64,000 nucleotides of DNA from Paenibacillus pinihumi DSM 23905 = JCM 16419 (GCF_000422505.1 NZ_AULX01000019.1:1-64000); one strand, 5' to 3'; counted from the first letter of the stretch, positions 42,580 to 51,798 are shown. The notes: generated by a model from the sequence alone, not told the origin. Made by a program: numbers and translations.

Positions 42580-43796
42580 TGAATGACTACTGCGCTTACT
42601 CGCATAAAGATGTAAAGGCCGCTCCGCTTGGAGAGGGAAGGCTGGCGGGGACGAGATTTGCCGTCAAGGATGTGTTCGGGCTTGCAGGGCATACGAATGG
42701 GGCCGGAAATCCGGATTGGCTGCGTACCCATGGTCCTGCATCCGTGACAGCGCCAAGTCTCGTCAAACTGCTGGAAGAAGGTGCGGCGCTGGATGGAATG
42801 ACGCATACGGATGAGCTGATGTTCAGCCTCAACGGTCAAAATGCCCATTACGGCACACCGGTTAATCCCCGTGCGGCTGACCGGATACCCGGGGGCTCCT
42901 CCAGCGGATCTGCCGTTGCTGTCGCAGCAGGGATGGCGGATTTCGCTCTGGGTACAGATACCGGGGGCTCTGTACGCATCCCTTCTTCTTATTGCGGGAT
43001 ATATGGCATTCGCCCGACGCATGATCTGGTAACGGCAGAGGGGGTCATTCCGCTTGCATCATCCTTTGACACGGTCGGTTGGATGGCCCGTGACATGAAG
43101 CTGATGCTGGAGGTTGGACGTGCCTTGATTGGGGATGTCCGACGTGCGGATGCTGACCATTCTGGCGGATTTTCACGAATTTTTCTGCCGCGGGAAGCAT
43201 GGGAGGCGGCGGACCCTGCGGCTGCAGAAGTGCTTCGAACAGCATGGCCTGAGCTTGAGCGCTTGGCTGGCAGCCTCGCTTGGACCGATATTGCACCGGA
43301 AGGTTTAGAGACATGGATGCGGTCATTCCGCATCATTCAGGGGTTGGAAATCTGGAAGACGCATGGAGAATGGATCAGCCGGGAAAATCCGTCCTTCGGT
43401 CCCGGCATTGCCGAGCGCTTCGCCTGGGCGGGGTCTTTGCAGAAGGAAGATGGCCTGGCCCCGCTTGCACTTCGGGATGAAATAAAGATGCGTTTGCCGG
43501 ATTTGCTTGGGATTGACGGGCTGCTGGTGCTGCCGACTGCCCCGGGTCCTGCTCCAGAGCTTACAATTAGCGGAGAAGCAAATGAGGAGCGGCGCTCCCG
43601 TACCATGCAGTTGTCTTGTATTGCCGGACTTGCCGGCCTGCCTCAGCTTACAATTCCTTGGGGAACGGTGGACGGTGCGCCAGTAGGCTTGTCCATCATT
43701 GCGGGACGGCATCAGGACATGAGACTGCTTGAATGGATTCATGATGCACAAGCTCGTGAGTTACTAAGGGGGAATGAAGATGTTCTTAAGATATAA
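42579..43796 (+). CDS. Amidase-signature family amidase
   Basis: 405 residues. The Ser-cisSer-Lys triad is intact: Lys in FAVKDVF near residue 30, and GGSSSGSAVAVAAGMADFAL plus TGGSVRIP near residues 105-130. Shorter than the 470-500 residues of GatA and lacking an RNA-related context, so it is a small-molecule amidase, comparable to AtzF/allophanate hydrolase N-domain or a carboxamide amidase. ATG overlaps the preceding stop (TAATG) with GGAGGTGAT upstream. Its 3' end overlaps the creatininase-like gene by 17 nt. Confidence 0.88.
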   Translation: MNDYCAYSHKDVKAAPLGEGRLAGTRFAVKDVFGLAGHTNGAGNPDWLRTHGPASVTAPSLVKLLEEGAALDGMTHTDELMFSLNGQNAHYGTPVNPRAADRIPGGSSSGSAVAVAAGMADFALGTDTGGSVRIPSSYCGIYGIRPTHDLVTAEGVIPLASSFDTVGWMARDMKLMLEVGRALIGDVRRADADHSGGFSRIFLPREAWEAADPAAAEVLRTAWPELERLAGSLAWTDIAPEGLETWMRSFRIIQGLEIWKTHGEWISRENPSFGPGIAERFAWAGSLQKEDGLAPLALRDEIKMRLPDLLGIDGLLVLPTAPGPAPELTISGEANEERRSRTMQLSCIAGLAGLPQLTIPWGTVDGAPVGLSIIAGRHQDMRLLEWIHDAQARELLRGNEDVLKI

Positions 43797-44589
43797 GGGT
43801 AAAGCATGGGAAGAAAAGTTTTTGCCGCGGCTGACCAGTCATGAAATCAGAGACCTGGACAAGGAGGATGCGCTGGTCGTGCTTTCGATCGGTGCGGTGG
43901 AGCAGCATGGAGCCCACCTTCCGGTGATGACCGATTCTCTGATCGGTGAATCCACCTTGACGGACGTGTTCGAAAAGCTGGATGCGTCTGCGAATATCTG
44001 GATGCTTCCTCCAATATCCTACGGCAAAAGCAATGAACACCTGGGGCTGCCGGGTACAATCTCTCTTTCAGCAGAAACCTTGAGCGGTCTGGTTATGGAT
44101 ATTGCCAAAAGCCTGAAGGAAAGCGGCTTCCGCAGATTGCTGCTGTTTAATACGCATGGCGGCAATACGGACCTGCTGCTTGTCGTTGCGCGTGAAATCC
44201 GGATTGTTACCGATCTGATGGTATTTTTCATTTCGCCAGGAAGCCTGAATGCAGCTTCCGACTTGCTGTCGGAAAAGGAACTGGAAGACGGCATCCATGG
44301 CGGCGCGTATGAGACGTCCATCGTCAAGTCGATCAAGCCTTGCTGGGTTCATGATGATCTGGCAACCAGCGAGTTTCCGGATTTGACGGGTCTTCAATAT
44401 TTGACCGTAGAAGGCAAAATCCGCTTCGCCTGGAAGATGACAGATATTTCGCGCAGCGGTATTGCCGGAGATGCAACAATTGCAACAGCTCAGATGGGCG
44501 CAACCATTCAGGAGCGCATCTCAGATATGCTTGCGGATGCTTTTGTAGAGATGGCTTCCTTTGAAATTACGCAAATCGTAAATCCTTAA
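43780..44589 (+). CDS. Creatininase-family amidohydrolase
   Basis: 269 residues. Metal-binding motifs of the creatininase family are present: GAVEQHGAHLPVMTDS near residue 38, FNTHGGNTDLL near 123 and GIHGGAYETS near 168. Members open cyclic amides (creatinine) or hydrolyse formamides. ATG at 43780 is preferred because AAGGGGG is 8 nt upstream. ATG at 43774 is too close. It overlaps the amidase gene, so translation is probably coupled. Confidence 0.88.
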   Translation: MFLRYKGKAWEEKFLPRLTSHEIRDLDKEDALVVLSIGAVEQHGAHLPVMTDSLIGESTLTDVFEKLDASANIWMLPPISYGKSNEHLGLPGTISLSAETLSGLVMDIAKSLKESGFRRLLLFNTHGGNTDLLLVVAREIRIVTDLMVFFISPGSLNAASDLLSEKELEDGIHGGAYETSIVKSIKPCWVHDDLATSEFPDLTGLQYLTVEGKIRFAWKMTDISRSGIAGDATIATAQMGATIQERISDMLADAFVEMASFEITQIVNP

Positions 44590-44633
44590 ACCTAACAGAT
44601 GATGCAGCCGGGTATGGCGCAGGAGGAATCAGC

Positions 44634-45494
44634 ATGAAGCTGTCGACGATAAAAATAGAAGGACGCGAAACGGCAGCGGTAGCCGGGCCTTCAGGACTTG
44701 TAACGCTGGAGCAAATTAACCGGACCGAAGGGACGGATTGGCCGTCAGATTTGTATGAGCTGCTGCGGAAGGGCGAGCTCGACAAGCTGAAAGTGTGGTA
44801 CAGCAATGGCGGACGGGAGAAGCTTGCCCAAATGTCTGCTGTGCCTGAGAAAGTGGCCGTATTTGCACCCTTGTACCGGCATCCGCGCAAAATATGGGGC
44901 ATTGGCATGAACTATGTGAGTGATGCTGCTGAGCTTGACTCGATTAGTCCCGATGAGGAGCCGGTAGGCTTCATGAAGCCGGATACGTCGATTATCGGTC
45001 CGGGGGATGCCATTCGAATACCTGAGGGCTCGGATCATACGACGGCGGAAGCGGAACTGGCCATCATCATCGGCAAGGAGTGCCGTCACATTACCGAGGA
45101 GGAAGCGCCCGGTTATGTGGCAGGCATTACGACCTCGCTGGATATGACGGAGGCGGCTGTTCATGCCCGAAATCCGCGGTTTCTGACCCGTGCCAAAAGC
45201 TATGATACGTTCTTTAGTTACGGGCCGCAGCTTCATACGCTTGAGGAATGCCCGGATATTCTGAACACAGCCGTAGAGACAGTGATTAACGGTGAAGTCA
45301 GGCATCGCAATGTTATTTCGAATATGCGGTTTCGGCCGTGGTTCACGGTAGCCTTTCACTCCAGGGTGATGACACTGCTGCCAGGCGATATTATCATTAC
45401 TGGTACGCCGGGGCCGGTGCTGATTCGGGCAGGCGACCAGGTCGAATGCCGGATCGGGGGCTTCAGGCCGCTCATCAATCCGGTAGAAGGATGA
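44634..45494 (+). CDS. Fumarylacetoacetate hydrolase (FAH) family protein
   Basis: 286 residues. The C-terminal FAH domain (about 85-283) is clear: IWGIGMNYVSDAAEL, the metal ligands of the ExE motif in TTAEAELAIIIGKECR near residue 140, and LPGDIIITGTPGPV near 250. The N-terminal 80 residues are the usual small lead domain. FAH-family enzymes cleave or decarboxylate 2-keto acids, often at the end of ring-degradation routes. ATG with GCAGGAGG 7 nt upstream. Last gene of the operon, followed by a terminator. Confidence 0.9.
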   Translation: MKLSTIKIEGRETAAVAGPSGLVTLEQINRTEGTDWPSDLYELLRKGELDKLKVWYSNGGREKLAQMSAVPEKVAVFAPLYRHPRKIWGIGMNYVSDAAELDSISPDEEPVGFMKPDTSIIGPGDAIRIPEGSDHTTAEAELAIIIGKECRHITEEEAPGYVAGITTSLDMTEAAVHARNPRFLTRAKSYDTFFSYGPQLHTLEECPDILNTAVETVINGEVRHRNVISNMRFRPWFTVAFHSRVMTLLPGDIIITGTPGPVLIRAGDQVECRIGGFRPLINPVEG

Positions 45495-45524
45495 CGATCC
45501 GATTCCGGAAATAAAGAAGCGTGA

Positions 45525-45557
45525 AATAATCGCCAGGGCCCCGCCCTGGCGATTATT
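45525..45557 (+). terminator. Terminator of the hydrolase operon
   Basis: AATAATCGCCAGGG pairs perfectly with CCCTGGCGATTATT around a 5-nt loop. The T-tract is short (TTTGTGTG). 30 nt past the FAH stop. From 45558 to 45755 I see no gene or further structure. Confidence 0.8.
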
Positions 45558-45755
45558 TGTGTGTAAAGTTGTTGCTTAGACGAAGGTATTAACCGTATAA
45601 GCAGCAAATCTTCTGGTGCTTCTGCTAAAGGCAAGGGCAGTAACAGTCGGGTGTTGTTGAAGAGTTTATGCATCCTTATAGAGAAGAGGTCGATAGCGGG
45701 AAATCAATCAGGAAGAGCGGATTGCAATTATGAGGGCAGGCGAATTCTGCTATGC

Positions 45756-45793
45756 AAAAAGAACCTTTGAGCAAGGCGCTCAAAGATTCTTTT
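45756..45793 (-). terminator. Terminator of the MFS efflux gene
   Basis: On the - strand AAGAATCTTTGAGC pairs with GCTCAAAGGTTCTT (one G-U) around a short loop and runs into TTTTTGC. 26 nt past the stop. Confidence 0.85.
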
Positions 45794-45818
45794 AAAACTG
45801 TATCATGCAATTTTCATC

Positions 45819-47336
45819 CTACTCAAAACTGCGCGGAGCCTCCGTCTGGGCTCCTTTCGGCACTCTGGCACGACCGAGCATCAGAATAAAGATCACCGCA
45901 ACAACCGGCAGCGCAACACTCCATTCGAACAAGAAAGCGATGGAGTCAGCCAAACCTGCGATCATGCGTTGAAGGATTTCAGCCGGGAACATTTGACGGA
46001 CTGCCGGGTTGAGCAGTGCTTGCGGATCACCGAATTTTTCTGCTTGTGCCGGGTCCGGCAGCACGGCTGCGATGTTGTCCTTCAGACGGGTGGTCTGGAT
46101 GACACCAAAGATGGTAACACCGAGTGCGGAACCGATCGTACGGAAGAACACGACCAGAGACGTTGCGGCTCCCTTATACTGCGGGCTAATCCCGTGAAGG
46201 GTCGCAATATTAAAGATAACGAACGAAACCCCAATACCAAGTCCGACAAAAATCATGTATAGGGTCACGATCCAACGGTGCGTATCCGCATCTATTGTTC
46301 CCAGCATGAACAGGGAAATAATGAGGATGGCTGCTGACACAAGCATAATGTTGCGGAACACAAATTTCGTTACAAACCGCCCGCCGATTGCTGAACTTGC
46401 GACGACTCCAAGCATCATCGGTGTCAGTGTCTGGCCTGCTGAACTTGCGGAACCTCCATATACGCCCTGCACGAAAATTGGAATGTAGGTAGCGCCGGAG
46501 ATCAGGATTGCCCCGTACAGGAAACTGCATACCTGGCTTGCGGTAAATACTTTGTTTTTAAATAGATGCAAGGGAATAATCGGATTCGCTACCTTGCCCT
46601 CGACGATCAGGAAGACAATCAGCAGCACAACAAAGGCCGCAAACAATCCGAGAATTTGCACCGAGTCCCAGGCATAGGTTTTGCCTCCGAGCTCCAATGC
46701 GAACATGAGGCTGAGAATCGTTGCTGTCAGCAGGACGGCGCCGCCCCAGTCGATAACCTGCTTCTTCTTCTCGCCTGCTTCCTTATAAAACAGGATAATC
46801 AGCAGTACGGCAATAATGCCAAACGGGACATTGATATAAAACACCCAGCGCCAGTCCACATAATCGGTGAAGAATGCGCCGGCCAATGGCCCGAATACGC
46901 TCGATAAGCCGAATACGGCGCCGAACAGCCCGTTCATTTTCCCCCGCTTCTCAATCGGGAAAATATCAAAGATTACAGCAAAGCAAAGCGGCATAATGGC
47001 TCCGCCGCCAATCCCCTGCAACGCCCTGAACAAAATCAGTTCTGTCATCCCGTTCGCCATGCCGCACAGAATGGAGCCGAGCAGGAAGATGCCAAGGCCG
47101 AGCAGGAAAAATGGTTTGCGGCCATACATATCCGACAGCTTCCCGAAAATTGGGGTTGTCACAACACTGGCGATCATGTAAGCGGAAAATACCCAGACCA
47201 GCTGCTCATAGCCGCCGAACTCCCCGACGATGGTTGGCATGGCAGTGGATACGATGGTCTGGTCCAATGCGGCCATAAATAGGCCAAGCAGCAGACCGGC
47301 TACCGTCCAGGTTGTATTGGTTCTCGTTCTATCCAT
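45819..47336 (-). CDS. MFS drug efflux transporter, DHA2 (EmrB/QacA) family
   Basis: 505 residues with 14 helices. Motif A GKLSDMYGRKPFF near residue 64, motif D1 MAALDQTIVSTAMPTI near residue 23 and motif C GGAFFTDYVDWRWVFYINVP-like sequence near 145 mark a 14-helix DHA2 antiporter. It would expel lipophilic drugs or toxic metabolites using the proton gradient. ATG at 47336 with AAGAAGG 10 nt upstream is preferred over 47372. It follows a MarR gene on the same strand (90 nt), the usual repressor-pump pair. Confidence 0.93.
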   Translation of the reverse strand: MDRTRTNTTWTVAGLLLGLFMAALDQTIVSTAMPTIVGEFGGYEQLVWVFSAYMIASVVTTPIFGKLSDMYGRKPFFLLGLGIFLLGSILCGMANGMTELILFRALQGIGGGAIMPLCFAVIFDIFPIEKRGKMNGLFGAVFGLSSVFGPLAGAFFTDYVDWRWVFYINVPFGIIAVLLIILFYKEAGEKKKQVIDWGGAVLLTATILSLMFALELGGKTYAWDSVQILGLFAAFVVLLIVFLIVEGKVANPIIPLHLFKNKVFTASQVCSFLYGAILISGATYIPIFVQGVYGGSASSAGQTLTPMMLGVVASSAIGGRFVTKFVFRNIMLVSAAILIISLFMLGTIDADTHRWIVTLYMIFVGLGIGVSFVIFNIATLHGISPQYKGAATSLVVFFRTIGSALGVTIFGVIQTTRLKDNIAAVLPDPAQAEKFGDPQALLNPAVRQMFPAEILQRMIAGLADSIAFLFEWSVALPVVAVIFILMLGRARVPKGAQTEAPRSFE

Positions 47337-47426
47337 AAGGTTAAAGCCTTCTTTCTCTGAGTTTGAAATCATGGATGGTCATACAGTGTGCATGCGCTTC
47401 TTGCAAAGAGATAAAGGAATCATAAG

Positions 47427-47897
47427 TCAGGACTGATCCGGCTTGTCTGCATCCATCTGCTGTAATTCGCTTACCAGGCGTTCCAGCAGAGCGGCAAAGC
47501 CGCGGGTTTCCTCATCATCCAGAAATGAAAAGGTTCTGATATTGCTTGGAATACCTGAATTGCGCAGATCGTGATACACCTGTATGCCTGACTCGGTCAA
47601 TTTTGCGCGTGTGCTTCTCCGGTCAGCAGGGTCTTTCCAGGTTACAAGGTGTCCAGCTTGCTCAAGCCGGTTGACCATGCCGGTCATGTTCTGTTTGGTA
47701 ACCAAAATGTTGCCGGACAGTTCTTTCAGCGGAAGCTCACCCTCAGGACTGTGGAACAGCGTCCCGATAATGAACCATTGCTGAACGCTTGATAGTCCGT
47801 GTCTGCTCGCGATTCCCCGTCCGATTCGCTCCAGAAGATTGGAGGCACGGTAAATATTTAATATAATATCTTTTCTTTGTTCATCCTGCTGGTTCAT
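47427..47897 (-). CDS. MarR family transcriptional regulator
   Basis: 156 residues. The MarR winged helix is clear: helix-turn-helix LSGNILVTKQNMTGMVNRLE near residue 62 and wing DPADRRSTRAKLTESG near 88. Start ATG at 47897. Upstream is an 18-bp perfect palindrome with a third half-site (47919-47948), a likely operator, so the gene probably represses itself and the downstream efflux pump. The ligand is unknown. In-frame extras are absent and length is typical. Confidence 0.92.
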   Translation of the reverse strand: MNQQDEQRKDIILNIYRASNLLERIGRGIASRHGLSSVQQWFIIGTLFHSPEGELPLKELSGNILVTKQNMTGMVNRLEQAGHLVTWKDPADRRSTRAKLTESGIQVYHDLRNSGIPSNIRTFSFLDDEETRGFAALLERLVSELQQMDADKPDQS

Positions 47898-47918
47898 TCT
47901 TCACCCGCCCTTCAATAC

Positions 47919-47948
47919 TTGACTGCTATATAGTCAATATATTGACTA
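47919..47948. promoter_or_regulatory. MarR operator: overlapping dyads
   Basis: TAGTCAATATATTGACTA at 47931-47948 is a perfect 18-bp palindrome. A further TTGACT at 47919-47924 forms a second dyad with AGTCAA at 47932-47937. Three TTGACTA-type half-sites lie 22-51 nt upstream of the marR start. Confidence 0.8.
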
Positions 47949-48371
47949 ATATTAAGAAGATCACTGTTTTCTGTCAATAAGAAAATTTGGGATAACCAAT
48001 AAGCCGGATTACAGCCCTTGACCATTAGCCTTCTAACATGAGGGAAGGAAGGTGAAGCAGTGACATTTTTTAGCTGTGAACTTATTATTCCATTTTGGTG
48101 CGGACAAATTCATTTATCTTAGGTTCCTGCTGGTTTACATTCCGTAATTCCTGTGATCACGAACCGGTTCAAAGGGTAAATCATTAGCTTATTCAGCCAA
48201 ATCTGTGCAATATTTTCTTGTTCCTGTCGGAATAAAGAAGGAAATGGTATTCCTTCCGGCGAAATTACTGGCGGGGTGGAAGGAAATGCTTTACAGGTTT
48301 CATCTGCTAATTTAATTATGGGGGAAGTGCGGAAAGATGCAGTCAGAACACACACAGCAAACTGCAACACA

Positions 48372-48560
48372 GAATAAAAATTTTGGATTGGAAATTTCGG
48401 TGTTGTCATCTCCTGCATCGAATATGCGGCTACGATGATTATCCCGGCTCTGGAAGAAGAGAGAGACTTGAAGTCGGTTGTCAGGGCTATTCTTGGAGCT
48501 GCTATCTGGATTCCGTATTTTAAGCGTTCTGTTCGTGTGCGCAATACATTTATTCACTAA
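48372..48560 (+). pseudogene. C-terminal remnant of a DUF2569-like membrane protein
   Basis: A + strand frame without its own start reads FGVVISCIEYAAT, MIIPALEEERDLKSVVRAIL and GAAIWIPYFKRSVRVRNTFI, then stops at 48560. The ending (A-IWIPYF--S-RV--TF) is the characteristic C-terminus of DUF2569 proteins. No N-terminal half or start is present. From 47949 to 48371 nothing else is recognisable. A 141-codon - strand frame there (48119-48544) looks like chance. Confidence 0.5.
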
Positions 48561-48575
48561 TCCGAAGTAAGAGAA

Positions 48576-48685
48576 GAGAGCCGTCCCTGAGGTATAAGCA
48601 TGATGATTGCTTGAACAGACATTTGCAAATGTTGCGTATGTGTCTTGCAGGTCATCTGTTTCGAATGTCTTGGGAGGCTCTCTTT
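48576..48685 (+). other. Multi-hairpin structured region, possible small RNA
   Basis: Outer stem GAGAGCC/GGCTCTC, extended by CCC/GGG, encloses AAGCA...TGCTT and a perfect 14-nt palindrome ACATTTGCAAATGT. The right side ends in TTTGG. It sits about 180 nt before the deacetylase gene. Could be a multi-branched RNA or an elaborate terminator. No known class recognised. Confidence 0.4.
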
Positions 48686-48866
48686 GGTGTGCAGGCGTAC
48701 AGTTCTTGCTGAGCCGTTTCTAATAGAATAGAATCGTTTAATCAATAAGATCCAGATTCATGTATAATAGAATAGGTTTCAAAAGGTTTGAACCTCATGA
48801 TGGCGATTTTCGTCAAATGATGGAGAAGAAGAGCAGGACATATCTTTTATAATAGGAGTGTTAGGT

Positions 48867-49988
48867 ATGAGAAAAGGACTTATACTTTCATTAGCTTTGT
48901 TGTTGCTGTGCACGATTATGATTTCTCATACTTCGTATATCTCGCACGCTGCATCCGGCAAGGCCGGCTACTTTGGCGTCAATGATGAGCGCATGACATT
49001 CCCGGAAGTGAAGCCGGAGACGCATTCGAACATTTCGTTTGTACCGATTCGTCAGCTAGCCGCTGCCATGAAGCTATCGATGAGTGCAAGCAATAATGAA
49101 GTGCGCTTATCCAAAGGCAATGTAAAGCTGACGCTAAAGGGCAATGATAATAAAGTCGTTACCGGAGACGGGACTGAAGCGAAGCTGTGGATGTTTACCA
49201 GAGATAACCGTCTGATGGTGCCTTTTAATTATGTGACCCAGTATTTCGGTTACAAGCTTACAACGCTGGCTGACGGGACGCTTGTCAGAGCGACAAATGG
49301 TGAAGCGGCATTAAGCAATGAGAAGTTTGCAGAGAAACACAAAGCGCTGCTGAAGAAGGAAGAGAGCGAGAATAAGCCGCCTATTTATCTGACCTTCGAT
49401 GATGGCCCGACCGCCCATACAGACAACCTGTTGAATGTATTGAAAAAATATGATGCGAAGGCAACTTTCTTCATGCTCGGGAAGAACATGCCAAAGCATC
49501 AAAGCGTACTTAAACGGATTTCCAAAGAAGGACACCAGGTGGCGCTGCACGGCATGACCCATGAAGTCAATAAATTTTATAAATCACCGCAATCAGCCCT
49601 GGATGAAATGAATGGGGCACGGGATAAGCTGAACGACCTGATTGGCGTGGAGACGAGTCTGATCCGCAGTCCGTATGGCAGCAAGCCTTATCTGACACAG
49701 GGCTACCGCGACAAGCTGGTTGCAGAGGGCTATCGTCTGTGGGACTGGAACGTTGACAGCCAGGACTGGAAGCATCCGGACCAGCCGGACAAAATTTATA
49801 ATGAAGTCATTACGGCAGTAACCCAATTGAAGAAAAAAGGAATTACCCCTGTCATCCTGATGCATGACCAAGCGGCAACAGTCGGCGTACTGCCGAAAAT
49901 TCTTGCCAAGCTGCAAAGTGAAGGCTACCGGTTCGAGGCGCTGTCCAAGGATATGAAGCCGTTGAACTTCTGGAAGGATACACGCTAA
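48867..49988 (+). CDS. Secreted polysaccharide deacetylase with copper amine oxidase-like N-domain
   Basis: 373 residues. Signal peptide about 1-29 (ends SHAAS). Residues about 35-140 form a copper amine oxidase N-terminal-like (stalk) domain, common in Paenibacillus surface enzymes. Residues about 170-355 are a NodB domain: TFDDGP near 178, the metal His pair in HGMTHEVNKF near 227, RSPYGSKP near 268 and LMHD near 335. It would remove acetyl groups from peptidoglycan or another surface glycan. ATG at 48867 with AGGAG 9 nt upstream. Monocistronic with a terminator. Confidence 0.92.
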   Translation: MRKGLILSLALLLLCTIMISHTSYISHAASGKAGYFGVNDERMTFPEVKPETHSNISFVPIRQLAAAMKLSMSASNNEVRLSKGNVKLTLKGNDNKVVTGDGTEAKLWMFTRDNRLMVPFNYVTQYFGYKLTTLADGTLVRATNGEAALSNEKFAEKHKALLKKEESENKPPIYLTFDDGPTAHTDNLLNVLKKYDAKATFFMLGKNMPKHQSVLKRISKEGHQVALHGMTHEVNKFYKSPQSALDEMNGARDKLNDLIGVETSLIRSPYGSKPYLTQGYRDKLVAEGYRLWDWNVDSQDWKHPDQPDKIYNEVITAVTQLKKKGITPVILMHDQAATVGVLPKILAKLQSEGYRFEALSKDMKPLNFWKDTR

Positions 49989-50057
49989 AACGATTCTCCA
50001 AATAACGGGCTATCGTTACAAATGATTGAACTTATCCCTTACTTTTATCCCTGTGAG

Positions 50058-50093
50058 ACCGTATGAGAGGAATTTCTCTTATACGGTTTTTCT
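50058..50093 (+). terminator. Terminator of the deacetylase gene
   Basis: ACCGTATGAGAG pairs with TCTCTTATACGGT (one bulge) around AATT, followed by TTTTTC. About 70 nt past the stop. Confidence 0.8.
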
Positions 50094-50119
50094 GTTTTTG
50101 CAAGATGATCCGAAGCTGT

Positions 50120-50467
50120 TTATTTGCCCTTGGCTACTACAAAGCCGATCAGGATTAGAGCTACGCCCGTCCAGGTCCGCCAGCCAGGCACTTCCTTCAT
50201 AAAAATGAATCCCATAAGCAGTGAAATGAAAATTTCCAGCCCTTTGGAGGCAATCAATGCGAAAGAAAGGCTTCCCGCCGCCTTATAGCCGAGCTTTATC
50301 CCGTAACCGATACACATATTAATAATCAAATAGAGCGGGAGCACATAAAGCTGATATTTAAGCGTCATCCAAAAATTAGGGTCAATATGCTTGCTCTGAT
50401 AGGAAATGACCAGATTCACACCCAGTAATCCTGCAAGGAGCAATAGCCCGCTGTACACATAATTCAT
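50120..50467 (-). CDS. Small EamA/SMR-like membrane transporter
   Basis: 115 residues with four helices. The C-terminal stretch (LMGFIFMKEVPGWRTWTGVALILIGFVVA) is the typical ending of EamA/DMT-superfamily proteins and multidrug-type SMR proteins. One four-helix unit instead of the ten helices of full EamA exporters, so it would act as a dimer. ATG at 50467 with GGAGGAATAC upstream. Substrate unknown. Confidence 0.75.
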   Translation of the reverse strand: MNYVYSGLLLLAGLLGVNLVISYQSKHIDPNFWMTLKYQLYVLPLYLIINMCIGYGIKLGYKAAGSLSFALIASKGLEIFISLLMGFIFMKEVPGWRTWTGVALILIGFVVAKGK

Positions 50468-50694
50468 GCTTGTATTCCTCCTCAACTCTGATGGATCACG
50501 ATGCCCGGAATTTCATTTGTTTACTTTAACCAAAAAAATTTCCGTTATACAATAAAAAGACGTTGCTGAGATCCATTGCTTGATGCCCGCAGGGGTATTT
50601 TTTAAACCTGACATACAATCGTCATATTTACTATGATAAGCTGGACAACATACAAGCACATATTGAAGAGTTGCTGCAGAAGGGGAGATCGTTC

Positions 50695-51798
50695 ATGGCT
50701 CAGCCATTAAAAGAAATGTATACAACTGATTTTTTATTATGGTTTGGCAGGAGGGTCCAGGGGGTGTATCCGGTATTTGAGCCGGAACAGTTTGCAGGAC
50801 AAGTAATGGATGAAAGTTGGGAAGGGCTGGAGCTGAAGGAGCGGATTCGTAAAATCAGTACCGTTCTGGGAGAATGTCTGCCGCCGCGTTATGAGGATGC
50901 GTTGGGGATTCTGTATGCGATTGATTCTTACTGCACAGGCTTTCCATATTTGTTCTTTCCGGATTTCGTTGAAGTTCACGGGCAAGCACTGGAGCATTGG
51001 GAACTGTCCATGCAGGCACTTGAGCGTTTTACAAGCAAATCCAGCGCAGAATTTGCAGTTCGTTCATTTCTGCTGCGTGATCCAAAGCGGATGATGGAGC
51101 AAATGACAAAATGGGCCGGTGATTCGAATGAGCATGTCAGAAGGCTTGCCAGTGAGGGTTGCCGTCCGCGGCTTCCTTGGGGACAAGCACTGCCGGTGTT
51201 CAAGCGTGATCCGGAGCCTGTGCTGGCCGTGCTTGAGCTGCTCAAGGCAGATACGTCCTTGTATGTACGCAAGAGCGTGGCCAATAATTTAAATGATATT
51301 GCCAAGGATCATCCCCAACTTGTGATTCAGACCGCCGCACGCTGGCAGGGAAATAACCCGCATACGGATTGGATTATCCGGCATGGATGCCGTACTCTGA
51401 TCCGAAAGGCGGTGCCGGAGGCACTCAGGCTGTTCGGCTACTCAGACACTTCAGCAGACGAGCCGCTTGTGACGGCGGCGAGGCTGTCAGCGGCCCCGTC
51501 TGCTTTGCAGATTGGGGACATCAGCAGGCTGGAGTATGAGCTGAGGGTTAGGGAAGGGGAGGCGGTGCGTATTCGTGTCGAGTATGGCATCGAATTTGTC
51601 AAGGCCAGCGGACAGACTTCACGCAAGCTGTTCCTGCTTACGGACAAGACTGTACCGGGAGGGCAGAGGCTTGAGGGGACGCGAAAGCATAGCTGGGCTG
51701 ATCTCACCACCCGCAAGCATTATCCAGGCCCGCATCGCATTGTCCTGGTGGTTAATGGAATGGAAGCCGCTCATACGTCTGTGTTGCTGGAACAATGA
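50695..51798 (+). CDS. DNA alkylation repair (AlkD-like) HEAT-repeat protein
   Basis: 367 residues. Residues about 90-250 form helical HEAT-like repeats with DPKRMMEQMTKWAGDSNEHV, RRLASEGCRPRLPWG and DTSLYVRKSVANNLNDIAKD, which match the AlkD/YhaZ-type DNA alkylation repair family. The C-terminal about 90 residues form a separate beta-rich extension (YELRVREGEAVRIRVEYGIE). These proteins remove or bind alkylated bases. Catalysis here is not certain. ATG at 50695 with GAAGGGGAG 7 nt upstream. Followed by a terminator. Confidence 0.85.
   Translation: MAQPLKEMYTTDFLLWFGRRVQGVYPVFEPEQFAGQVMDESWEGLELKERIRKISTVLGECLPPRYEDALGILYAIDSYCTGFPYLFFPDFVEVHGQALEHWELSMQALERFTSKSSAEFAVRSFLLRDPKRMMEQMTKWAGDSNEHVRRLASEGCRPRLPWGQALPVFKRDPEPVLAVLELLKADTSLYVRKSVANNLNDIAKDHPQLVIQTAARWQGNNPHTDWIIRHGCRTLIRKAVPEALRLFGYSDTSADEPLVTAARLSAAPSALQIGDISRLEYELRVREGEAVRIRVEYGIEFVKASGQTSRKLFLLTDKTVPGGQRLEGTRKHSWADLTTRKHYPGPHRIVLVVNGMEAAHTSVLLEQ

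Noticed and set aside
48119-48544. 141-codon - strand frame
   Set aside because: It overlaps the DUF2569-like remnant on the + strand and shows no recognisable domain or start signal.
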